A stretch of 64,000 nt of DNA. Source: Pyropia yezoensis. Its lineage: Eukaryota > Rhodophyta > Bangiophyceae > Bangiales > Bangiaceae. Location of the stretch: assembly GCA_009829735.1 (NCBI GenBank), contig CM020618.1, positions 22,181,346-22,245,345 on the forward strand. Reading direction: 5' to 3'. The translations under genes and the position numbers were made by a program. The notes below the pieces were generated by a model that did no database searches, had not been told where the DNA came from, and saw nothing but the letters and a program-made list of their open reading frames with translations. Of the stretch, positions 1 through 8,844 are shown piece by piece (the stretch's first letter is position 1; each line of letters begins with the position of its first letter).

Positions 1-1879
1 GGACGACGTGTCCGCCTCTTCCGCCGGGGGTGTGGCCACAGCCACCACCGGCCGCGTACTCCCTTCTCGGCGCGAGCTTACTTCGCTCATTGCCGTCTTC
101 TTGCTTGCATTCCTGACCAGTTGTTGAAAGCGTTTACTCAACATAGGGCAGTCGTAAGCCCAGTGTCCATCAGCGTTGCAGTTCCAACACCGATTCTCCG
201 TTCCCGGAAGGGTCTTTTCGACTTGAGAACACGAGAGGCTGCCTTGGGAAGTTCCGATAGCGGCCACCACCTTATCCTTACGGATCGGGCGAGCCTCTCG
301 CAGCGCTTTGGCTCTGCGAGCCTACTCTTTCTCCTTGGCCAACTCGGCCTGCCGTTCCTGGCGTTGTTCATTTCGCAGCTTGCGGTAAGCCTCCCCTCTG
401 CGGTAGGCAAACCTGGCCAACTCGGCCAGTGTCGCCCAGGAAGTGTTATGCTTCCGGGTCTCTCTACGGACCGAACAATGGAGACCTTCCACAAAGCGAC
501 TCTTCACCACAGCTTGTGGGCGAAGAAAGCCACAGAGATTGTTGATCTTACGGACTCGGTCCGCGAAGGACAACTCGTCCTCATTCTCCTTCTTGTACGC
601 CTGCGTAAACTCCTCGACTTGAGAAGCCAACGCGGCTTCATCAACCATAGCCCTGAACAACCAGTTGATGAGCTCCAGGCAGAACGTCACCTCAACAGCT
701 CCTCCACTTGAGGAACTGGGCATGAAGGACATAATTTTCCTCCGTAGGTCGCCGTTTGTGAATTCTTGTATCATGTAGAAAGCCATGCATTTACTTATGG
801 CATTGGCGTCACAGGCTGTTGTAAAAAGACGTAGGAACTCAAAGACATGGAGGGGGGCAGTTCCATCCCACTCCGCTTTGTGCCCAAAAGAGCAAGTTAC
901 GTTCCTCTTGGCACGGTCCATTACTCGGGCCTAAACAGGGCCATACGCCACTGACTTTTTGTTCAGGGCGTAAGCCTCACAGTCAAAGATACCCTGGTAG
1001 ACCAGGTTGGCTACCTGGATCTTGGGCGACACCTCACGTTGAGGGAGCAGCCGCTGGGGCAGAGGGGTAAACTGACCCGTCTCTGCCATCTGCACCGGCG
1101 GGCTGGGTGTAACCCCCGGTATCTCTACAGGAGACGCCCTTGTATAAAACGTTCGACCTGCTGACGTCCCCGTGGCTCCCAAGTTGGGAGTCACACGGGT
1201 TGGTCCCTGTTCGGGACGCCCCGATACAGGCGTAGGGTGAAGTGTTCCCTGCGTCTGCGGGCTCGAGAGCTCCACTCCGGCTGGACATTGAGACCATCTG
1301 GCAAACTCGCCACAATCTGATTTAAAATGACACTTGTCATCGTGACCACCAGTTCCGGCAAAGTCTGCCGCAACACATCGGTCGCCTCCCGAGCGACAGT
1401 TTCCGCCAGGAGAGGGTTCTCGACTCCAGTCGAGTCTCGGTCAGCCTCCGGGAGTCCACCTCAGGGGAAACCACGATCCTCAGAAGTCTCAACCGAGGGC
1501 AAGGGCGCGAGCCCATCAGCGACCGACGGAGGCTCGCCGTCCTCCGAAAGCCTATTTGGCGATGGCTCCATGCCAAGTTGGCTGCAACCCGAGTGGATCC
1601 CGCGGGGACAGTCCTCTCACCTTGGGACGTTCCCGTTGAGTGTACCACACGGTGGCCGGACTTCGGCCAACCATCATCGGGGGTGTCACCCGAATGAACT
1701 CCCGACTGAGTCGGGGTAACCAATTGCCCGCCCGTACTCCCAGTCCTGCTGGCTTGAGGGACCTCTAGTCCCTCTACGACCCCGGGTACACCTACCTGAG
1801 TCACACCAGTGTTCAAAGGCACTTGAGGACGTGCGTCACCCGTGTACTCCCCGGACGACGGGGGGTCCGATCCAGCCAT
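1..1879 (-). pseudogene. Decayed gag of family-A copy A1
   Basis: Gag is the structural (capsid/nucleocapsid) protein that packages element RNA. The start is the ATG at 1879, equivalent to the start in the better copy (25505). The N-terminal Pro/Ser/Gly-rich region reads from 1879 to about 1340, then the frame shifts. Later segments reappear in other frames (about 1376-1191, 1275-931, 921-322 and 494-138). An in-frame TAG at about 928-930 sits where the better copy has Gln in the GPDQAR region. The capsid-like segment with FEFLR and LINWLFRAMVDEAA motifs is recognisable at about 850-640. The zinc-knuckle region near 200-130 is present but out of frame. It cannot encode a full Gag. Confidence 0.85.
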
Positions 1880-1977
1880 GTTCGCTAAAGCTCCGTACGA
1901 CATAGTCCAAGACCACCGTTCCTGTGAGACAAATCGCCCCCCACACCCGGGTGCACCCGGAGGTAAAGCTTACCTCT

Positions 1978-1998
1978 GTCCCCTGCTGCTCTACCAAA
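1978..1998 (-). other. Primer-binding site, copy A1
   Basis: On the minus strand the bases just inside the 5' LTR are TTTGGTAGAGCAGCAGGGGA. This matches the site of the other family-A copies and of family B except for one base (TAG for TGG). The adjoining leader keeps a hairpin in the GAGGTAA/TTACCTC sequence at about 1959-1976. Confidence 0.8.
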
Positions 1999-2463
1999 TG
2001 TGGCAAAAACCACTCGCACACCCAGCACCCAAGTTGGGGTGGTGCACAAGGGCTGCCTCCCGTGTCGGGGGAACCGGAAGAATTGCAAGTCGCACACACG
2101 CTGTCTCTGTAGTGGGGCAATCCCCCCGGAAACAAGAAGATGGTGTGTGGGCCAACAGTTTCTTGGTCGGGACGGGGAAGCGAGGCCAAGCCCCGCTGTC
2201 CTTCCCCTTATCCCCCCAGGGTCCTCTCAAAATCTCGCCACTCAGAGTCTCCCACCCCAGCACCTGCCCACCGGGCCACACGAAAATTCAAGACGATAAA
2301 ATGAAGAAAACCCTCAAATCCATGTTCGATTTACTATCAAGCAAAGTATCCCTGACTTAAGGAAATTCGGGGTCAAATGCAACGGGAGGAGCGGGTTGGA
2401 CCAGTTGTCTCCCGCCCCAGGATGGCGCGCCCTGCCCCCCGGCATGGGGCCAGTTCTGCCACA
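1999..2463 (-). repeat. 5' LTR of family-A copy A1
   Basis: The 465-bp block begins TGTGGCAAAAACC and ends CTGCCACA on the plus strand, so it has TG...CA termini with a short inverted TGTGGCA/TGCCACA. It aligns along its length with the 469-bp LTRs of the second copy but has more substitutions and small indels, especially after about 2300. An LTR of this kind carries promoter and poly(A) signals for the element; none is obvious by eye. Confidence 0.88.
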
Positions 2464-2465
2464 GC

Positions 2466-3899
2466 TTGGTCAACCTCGTGAATGGGCGGGCGCTGGTCAT
2501 TAGCCTCGACGATGGTCTGTCGCAAGCGGAGACTACCGCTTCTGGTCGCTCCGCAATTAAAGCTGCCAGGCTGCCGTTGTATCCTGTGACGAAGGTGCTT
2601 GAAGATGTCCTTCGCGAGCATTCAGAGATCCAGGACATGCATCTGAACCTCGAAGGTAAGCTGTTCATTGCTTCTGATGACGGCGGACTGTCGCGTATCT
2701 CTGAACAAGCGGCTTCGCTTGCTGCCATTGTGGGGGCCGATGTGCGGTTTGCTTCCTACCTCCGAGAGCAGCTTGTTGCTGCGAAGTGCGGGGACCAGCT
2801 TTCGCTACTGTTGGAGAACGCTGTCAACGCCACCAGCATGTCGAGCTCCAAGATCTGGGCGCAGCCCGACTGCAAGCTCGTAGTCGCGCATGCCATTTGT
2901 GGAGTCGATGTCGCTGCTGATGACTTCCTGGTCAGCGGGGTATATGGGACGCGGTTCGTCGTACCGGCATCTTCCATGCAATTGGAGGTCCACAGCTCTC
3001 GGTGACACTGCTTCTGTACATCTTGTGGGTGCTAACTGAAGCACGTGCCCGCGGCCGCATGGTCATCCGAGCTCTCTTCAACATGACGAAAAGGGTCGAA
3101 GGCCAGCCGTCGTGGCAGGCGTGGGAGCTGATCTGTGCCAACCTAGGGGTTCTTGAGAATGCACGCAATAGGTGCTGTGTTCCTGTCTACCCGTGTCTCT
3201 GTCAGGAATCTACCGTCTCTCGCGCTGCGGATTTTGGCGACGCACTTGACGCTGCCCAAGTGCATGTGGCAGCTGCCGGCTGGCACTCCTGGCATTGACC
3301 TCGTGCGCTTCATCTTCGGCGACGTTGGACAGTTAATCACTGAGTGCCATCAAGTCAAGCATTGCGACGTCGACGATGCCTTATCTTGGAGCGAGGCATG
3401 GTTGCTCGTGAAGAACATGCGGAACTGGTTGCTCTTGGCGACGTGGCTGGCGTCAAGTGCCACGCGAGTGCAATGCAAGTTGAGCTGGTCTCTTCCTCGA
3501 AAGGAAGTCATGCAGCTGTGGACCTTATTGAGCGACTGTTACAACTCAACTGAGGTGCCGACGAGCCTGAGCGACGAGAAGGCCCTGCACAGTTTCATCT
3601 CCGATTGCCTGGATGGCGACACAAATGGCACTGAGAGGTTTCGTGACGGGACTCGAGCCGCATCGGCAGTACTCTGGAACGCCGCATTTGCCGTTGCTGT
3701 ACAGTGCCCGTGCGGCGGCTACTTCGTGCGCGACCGCGCTGCAAGTTCAGATCGATGAATGGACGCTGCGATTGTACTGACCCGGGAAGACGTGGACGCG
3801 CAAGTCGGACGTCTTCTTGCCCCTGTCATTGAAGACGGTGACCGCACTTTCAATACCATGTTCACCGAGGAGACTGATATCCTGGGGACGTCTGAGTAG
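2466..3899 (+). pseudogene. Broken, unrecognised protein-coding stretch between two transposons
   Basis: No family recognised. Moderate GC and non-repetitive amino-acid composition set this stretch apart from the GC-rich junk elsewhere. It reads open at 2466-3005. It then seems to continue in another frame (about 3002-3170, with motif LLYILWVLTEARARG) and returns to the first frame at 3153-3758. A further 46 codons follow immediately at 3759-3899 after a TGA. The pattern suggests one gene broken by two frameshifts and a stop, or exons whose splice sites I could not place. The start at 2466 abuts the LTR end, so the 5' part may have been lost to the A1 insertion. Confidence 0.35.
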
Positions 3900-5130
3900 C
3901 CGCTTGTGTGGTCCTCGGCGTTTCCTGAGGTGTGTGGGGTGGTAAAGAGGGACAGGGGAGCGCCGCAGCCAAGTCGAATCACGAGCGTGCCTGGTGTGGC
4001 GGCGGCAACCCTTTCGAGAGTGCCCCTGCCCGTCGCCGAGTAGGCCGATTGAACGTGAGATGCAGATGGAAGTGTTCACCACCCCTTGCGCCCCATCAGC
4101 TGCTGCCACTGGAGGCCTTCAGCAGATAGTGGGTGACGCACGTCGTCCCCTCTCGTTCAATGTGAATAGCCGACTTACTGGCGGCGGCGGAGGCTTTTTT
4201 ACGTCCGCGACCGTCGCGCAATTGGTTCCTTACCTTCGCTCAGGCCCCCACGAGCGAGGTTGGGGACGACTGTAGCCGCGGCTCCTGTCCAAATGGAAGG
4301 TGCAGGATGTAGGGTTGATGAGGCTGCGGCTCAGGTGACTACGAAGATGGCAGACCGGAAAGTGCGGCTTTGGTGGTCGTTTTTTGCCGCGATAGAGACG
4401 CCGGCGCGCCTTTTTCTGCTGAGCCCTTACTCCCCCACAGCCTCCTTGAACTCAGACGTATCTGCTCCACCCCCCTGATCATGACCACATTTGCTGCCTC
4501 CCTCTACGCATCCCCGTCCGCCCCTCTCTCCCTATGAAATCCCTCCATCACGTCCAGCTGCGTCCGGTAATTCGAGCTGAAAAGCACCCCATACGGCCGC
4601 GTAGTTGGCTTTTGTAGTGGCGTCGAAGCGCTTTGACGGACGGATAGGGAGATTAACTCCAGCGTCACTCTCTGAAGGCACTGTTTGCAGCTCTTCCGCG
4701 GCCAGTAACCGCAGTTGTGATTCACGGTTGCCGTGACCCGCAGCATGCCCCCCCTCACCGCAATGGCGCGCCGCCATGGCGCGCTCCTCTGCGCGTGCTG
4801 CCGCGAGCTCATCACGGGGTGTGGGCGGGGAAGACCACTCCCGGCAGGCCGCGCTGGTGTACTGTACCGAGAAATTGCGGCGGCGGTAGTCGGCGCTGTT
4901 GCGTAAGAGAACTGTGAGTGTCCCTGCCGGCGGGCGCTTGCTCGACATTCTCTTCTATCCATCCTCAAGCCGTCCGACACTCCAGTCCCAGGGAGCGGTC
5001 GCAAGGGGAGTGGTTCAAGAGCTCGCCAGCTGCCAGCCGGTGAGCCTCGTCACCTGCCCTTGACCTTCACGTCCCCCCTTTTCGCCCTCCCTTGGTTCCG
5101 CACACCTTACTGTTTGTCGTGTCGCGCGAG
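3900..5130. other. Intergenic stretch without supported genes
   Basis: Mixed-composition sequence with only short, overlapping open frames on both strands. No RNA gene, repeat array or recognisable domain was seen. A T-run at about 4194-4200 and another at about 4379-4384 are the only simple-sequence features. Confidence 0.6.
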
Positions 5131-5721
5131 ATGCGGTCGGCCAAGGCCGCTGCCCTGGTGCTTGCCTCCCTCGCCGCCGCGACCATCGTGAGCCCACTCG
5201 AGATGGCGCTCATCGTTACCACCGGGGAGACGCGCAAGATCGCGATTGTGTCTAAGGCGCCGCCGTCGTGCACTACGGAAGTGAGGTCGATTGGCGGCGG
5301 CCGCTTTGAGTACACCCTCTCGGCCAATGGCGCCGGCTGCTCGCCTACATGGGGTGTGTCACATCAGCCGCTACGCACATGTGACAGGCGTTTTCCGTCG
5401 ACGCTCCCTGGGGGCCAGCAGCAGCGCCGCCACGGCAAGGGGAGCCGGACAGGACTGTCGCGGACGCAGCAGCCACTCCTGCGGGAGGCGCCGCTGGTGG
5501 GGCAACTGACAGGGGTGCAGCGGAAGGCGCAGAGGCTGCAGCAGGTGGCACAGCCGCGCCGGGAGCGGCCGCACCTGCAGGCGGGCAAAGGGACCACCCG
5601 CGGGAGAGGCGTCTGGGAGTCAGCTGGCGCACGAGCAGCAGGATCCGCAGCAGGAGACGAGGGAGCACAAGGAGCGACAGCAGCAGCGGCAGTCGCAGCA
5701 CGAGACGTCGTGGGGCCGTGA
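5131..5721 (+). CDS. Possible small secreted or membrane protein, unrecognised
   Basis: An ATG at 5131 opens a frame of 196 codons. The first residues (MRSAKAAALVLASLAAATIV) form a basic start followed by an Ala/Leu/Val-rich hydrophobic stretch typical of a signal peptide or anchor. After about residue 70 it becomes Arg/Gln/Ala-rich low complexity, so the frame may leave the gene there, possibly at an intron. No domain recognised. The family-A element inserted 170 bases downstream (target duplication at 5887), so any 3' part of the gene could have been displaced beyond 26094. Confidence 0.25.
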   Translation: MRSAKAAALVLASLAAATIVSPLEMALIVTTGETRKIAIVSKAPPSCTTEVRSIGGGRFEYTLSANGAGCSPTWGVSHQPLRTCDRRFPSTLPGGQQQRRHGKGSRTGLSRTQQPLLREAPLVGQLTGVQRKAQRLQQVAQPRRERPHLQAGKGTTRGRGVWESAGARAAGSAAGDEGAQGATAAAAVAARDVVGP

Positions 5722-5886
5722 CGGGGGCCCCCACGGGGTCGGCTCCCCAGCCGCGAGAGAGCTGATACGCAGCGGCGCCACCTCGCCAACTGCGCACGCT
5801 GGCCGGGGCGGCGGCCAGGGCCCGGCGACGCCACCGACTATCTTTTTGGCCCCCACTGCAGCGCCGTTGCCGTCGGCGGACCGGTC

Positions 5887-5891
5887 GCTGG
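5887..5891. repeat. Target-site duplication of family-A copy A2, left
   Basis: GCTGG directly precedes the left LTR and is repeated directly after the right LTR at 26094-26098. A 5-bp duplication is usual for Ty3/gypsy integrases. Confidence 0.92.
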
Positions 5892-6360
5892 TGTGGCAAA
5901 AACCACTCGCACACACGGCACTCAAGTTGGGGCGGTGTACAAGGGCTGCCTCCCGTGTCGGGGGAACCGGAAGAAGTGCAAGTCGCACACACTCCGTCCC
6001 TGTTGTGGGGCAAACCCCCCACTGACAAACAAGAGGATGGTGTGTGGTCCAACAGTTTCTTGGTCGGGACGGGGACGCAGGGCCAAGCCCCGCTGTCCCT
6101 CCCCTTATCCCCCCAGGGTCCACTCGGAATCTCGCCACTCAGAATCTCCCACCCCAGCACCTGCCCACCGGGCCAAACGAAAATTCAAGACGATAAATGC
6201 AGAAAACCCTCGAATCCAAGTTGGATTTACTACTAAACTAACTATCCCAAACTTAGGGAATATGGACCCAAATGCAGGGGGAGGAACGGATCAGGCTAGT
6301 GGCCTGCCGCCCCTTGCATGGCACGTGTTGCCCCCCTACCTGGAAGACAATATTGCCACA
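5892..6360 (-). repeat. 3' LTR of family-A copy A2
   Basis: 469 bp, beginning TGTGGCAAAAACC and ending AATATTGCCACA on the plus strand. It matches the right LTR (25625-26093) base for base except for about seven substitutions, four of them clustered in the last 20 bases. Because the antisense gene starts 342 bases inside this LTR, the LTR could also supply a promoter in the opposite direction; that is inference. Confidence 0.95.
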
Positions 6361-6376
6361 CTCCCCTCTCCTCAGT
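6361..6376 (-). other. Polypurine tract of family-A copy A2
   Basis: Immediately inside the 3' LTR the minus strand reads ACTGAGGAGAGGGGAG, purine-rich and ending at the LTR boundary. This is the expected primer for plus-strand DNA synthesis. The equivalent flank beside the truncated LTR near 60921 is also C/T-rich on the plus strand. Confidence 0.75.
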
Positions 6377-6702
6377 TCCGACCGACCCGGTCGGCCCTGT
6401 GAGGGGGTGCGTAAACGCACGTCTCGGCGTTGGGGGAAGCGACTTGCTGTCCCCCCCCCTTGAGTACGTAACGCGGATGTGGAGGCGGTCACGTTGACCG
6501 CCCCTCTCCTCAAGCTTGCCCACTCGGAAGCTTGCTCTCCTCGGTTTACAACTCACCATCACCACCACCTCCCCCTTACCTTACACGGGGCCGCCCCACG
6601 CTGGGGAGGCCACCCGTCTACCCACGATCCGAGTCCCCCTCAACTCGAGGCGGGTCTCGTGCCGCTATAGCCAGGGCGTCTCTCCCCACCTTGGGGAGAG
6701 CC
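6377..6702. other. Leader between the 3' LTR and the antisense gene of A2
   Basis: No gene seen apart from in-frame upstream codons of the antisense ORF, open back to an ATG at 6532. It contains small palindromes such as ACCGACCCGGTCGG near 6381. No TATA box is obvious. Confidence 0.5.
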
Positions 6703-8616
6703 ATGGCGACTCCGGGGGTGGAGACGGACTCTCTCGATGAGCGTATGGAGGACACCTCCTACGGTGCAGCGCCCGCCGGGACTTCCGGCGGGGGCTCCGC
6801 GATTGCTCCGGGGGATGGGAATCCCGCGTCACCCGGCTTTGGGTTGACGGCGGGATCTCCCCCGGAGGCGGGACAAGTTGTCCCGCGTGAGGCCTTGGGG
6901 CGGTGGTTTTACCCCGCTTGGCCTCTATATGAGGAGGGGTTGACTGTTCTTCGCTGTGGCCGACTTGGCGCAGCGATGGGTCGAGTATGGGACCGCCTAC
7001 GGGAGAAGTATTCCCGTAGGGTCGGGTTCCCTGCCGGCTTCAGGACGGACCAGTTTGCCTTCCTGGACGACGAGGAGGTCGAGGACGTACAGCGGGCCAA
7101 GGCCATGGTGGACCGCGGGGGAACTATCCCGGGTCCCGGCGACTTGCCGACCTTTACTTGGGACGCGGTGGCAACTCGTCCCCCGTACCTTCACGAGGCC
7201 GATCCGCACACTCATCACTTTGATGTGCGGATGGAGAAGGACTTCCGGCGAGGTCCCTACTTGGTGACCTCGGCTGAACTTGAGTTTCCTCAGCAGTCTA
7301 CTGCCAGTAAGGAGCAGTACTATCCGAAGAAGCTCGAGTGGTGGCCTCAAGTTGAGGTCCCCTACGGGTTCCCGGCGTTGCTGCCTCGGTTGCTTGACCA
7401 CTTCGGCTCCGTCATGTCGACAGATGGCCCTGATCACCTGGTGTGGGCCATGTTGGCCACCCAGTGGCTCCTCGAGGTCATGTCGACCTGGGTCTCTTGT
7501 GTTCAGCGGCGGGGGATGCTCTGGCATCTCCCCCTCCGGCTTATCCAAGGTTTGGAACAGCTCACCCCTCAGCTAGTTGCTGAGGGGTGCTCATCAGGAC
7601 AACTCACTCTACTTGAGGAGATGCTCCGACTTCACAAGTTTATCGAGTGGGAGAGCATTGAGCACAAGTTGCGCCGCCCCACTCGTGGGCCCAAGGACGA
7701 TGGCGCACTTCGCCAGTTCGTGTGGGTCGCTCGTGAACTTCACGACGGCCGTGTGGTCCTACGAGAGGGGTTGGGCATCGGGGACTACCCGTATGCCCCG
7801 GGGGTGGATCGCCACACTGCGCCACCCCCGGACAAGTTCATAGTTATGGCCGTGCCGTCATATGATGACCATATGACTCAACGTACTGCGGGGGCCCCAA
7901 GTTGGGGTCGCAGTTACACCCGGGTCCCGCCACCTCGGCGTGTCCCTCCGCTTCCTCCTGTCCCCTACCAACCGCACGAGGACATCCCGATTAGCGTGGC
8001 CATTGAGTCGTCCACCCCGGTGTCCCCAAACTTGGGGGTCACCCTCCTGACGGTATACCCCAAGTTGGTGTTACCGCCCACGCCTCTAACCTCAGAGATG
8101 ATGATCACCACGTTGGTGCGCACCATTTCCTGGTTGGCCGCGTCGACCGCAACCCTCCAAACTTCCGAGACTCCTCAACTTGAGGAGCGCGTTCGTACTG
8201 CAGTGGCGACCGCGAGTTGCGAGTCGGTGGCGGAGTTCATGACGGCCGAGTTGGCTCGCATCGGGGCTATTATGCCCCAGCCAGCCCCACTTGGGCGTGG
8301 CAAACGTCGTGCGAGCCGGGCATACTCGCCTCCTCGCCGTCGTCGCCGTCACTCACGGCGCTCTCCCTCCGTGTCGGAAGAAGAGTTGTCTTACTCCGTT
8401 TCGGAGTCCTCTACCCCGTCGGAGACGGAGTCTGTCCGGCGTCTGCGTCGCAAACTTGCGCGCAGGACCAAGCAGAAGAGTAGCCACGGTCGGCGCCACT
8501 TGCGCGACCGTGAGAAGCGAGACGGGTCCGACTTGGAGCCGCCGGACCCGCCGACTGGTGGGGAGCGTTATCGCCGCGAGGGCCGTGGGATTGGTGAGTC
8601 TAGCATGCATGCCTAG
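6703..8616 (+). CDS. Antisense accessory protein of the family-A retrotransposon (novel)
   Basis: A 637-residue protein runs opposite to gag-pol, between the end of pol and the 3' LTR. The start at 6703 has the context GCCATGG; the frame is open upstream to 6532, but that part is Pro/Ser-rich. Acidic N-terminus, then a region with many aromatic residues. A block at about 7390-7660 contains FGSVM, RRGMLWHLP and LLEEMLRLHKFIEW, and it recurs with nearly the same spacing in the antisense gene of family B. The C-terminal ~100 residues are Arg/Ser-rich (PPRRRRRHSRRSPS), like an SR-type nuclear RNA-binding tail. No known domain recognised. It ends 228 bases from the pol stop, so the two genes converge. 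The C-terminus is also kept open in copy C (63716-64000). Function unknown; a role in regulating or exporting element RNA is only inference. Confidence 0.75.
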   Translation: MATPGVETDSLDERMEDTSYGAAPAGTSGGGSAIAPGDGNPASPGFGLTAGSPPEAGQVVPREALGRWFYPAWPLYEEGLTVLRCGRLGAAMGRVWDRLREKYSRRVGFPAGFRTDQFAFLDDEEVEDVQRAKAMVDRGGTIPGPGDLPTFTWDAVATRPPYLHEADPHTHHFDVRMEKDFRRGPYLVTSAELEFPQQSTASKEQYYPKKLEWWPQVEVPYGFPALLPRLLDHFGSVMSTDGPDHLVWAMLATQWLLEVMSTWVSCVQRRGMLWHLPLRLIQGLEQLTPQLVAEGCSSGQLTLLEEMLRLHKFIEWESIEHKLRRPTRGPKDDGALRQFVWVARELHDGRVVLREGLGIGDYPYAPGVDRHTAPPPDKFIVMAVPSYDDHMTQRTAGAPSWGRSYTRVPPPRRVPPLPPVPYQPHEDIPISVAIESSTPVSPNLGVTLLTVYPKLVLPPTPLTSEMMITTLVRTISWLAASTATLQTSETPQLEERVRTAVATASCESVAEFMTAELARIGAIMPQPAPLGRGKRRASRAYSPPRRRRRHSRRSPSVSEEELSYSVSESSTPSETESVRRLRRKLARRTKQKSSHGRRHLRDREKRDGSDLEPPDPPTGGERYRREGRGIGESSMHA

Positions 8617-8844
8617 TTGGGAGCTGCCTTTAATGAGAGAGTGTGAGGGTTAGGGCTGTAGTTAAAAGCCACTCTGCGTACCACTTCGACTTGAAGCACT
8701 CTCCTGGCACTGTTGCTCGGCCTTCCCTCACGTTGAGGGAGGGCTGTTAGGGTCCATCTCATTCCGGGCACAGTACGCCCGGACCTTCTCAGCGGGAAGG
8801 TCCTCCACATACTCCCACGTATCATCCTTGGCCTTGTAGCCAAA
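8617..8844 (-). pseudogene. Untranslated remainder of the pol C-terminus (chromodomain tail) in A2
   Basis: On the minus strand, in frame with pol and directly after its TAG stop, the sequence still encodes a chromodomain-like tail (FGYKAKDDTWEYVEDLP) and ends at a TAG near 8746. Copy C has Trp at the stop position (TGG, about 63562-63564) and reads through to a stop at 63680-63682. So a TGG-to-TAG change removed this part from A2. Between here and the antisense gene lies a 7-bp-arm palindrome at 8724-8740. Confidence 0.8.

Larger units (their letters stand above)
1..2463 (-). mobile_element. Family-A Ty3/gypsy element, copy A1 (cut by left window edge)
   Basis: The minus-oriented element enters the window with its 5' LTR at the right (1999-2463), then a primer-binding site, then a decayed gag running to base 1. 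It is assigned to family A because LTR, PBS, leader and gag all match the complete copy at 5892-26093. Its pol lies outside the window. The five bases after the LTR (GCTTG, 2464-2468) are the candidate target duplication, but the partner end is not visible. It is older than the other copy: gag is broken in several places. Confidence 0.9.

Noticed and set aside
5345..6160. Minus-strand frame of 271 codons crossing the A2 3' LTR boundary
   Set aside because: It joins host DNA to LTR sequence; the LTR part is repeated in every copy and is not coding.
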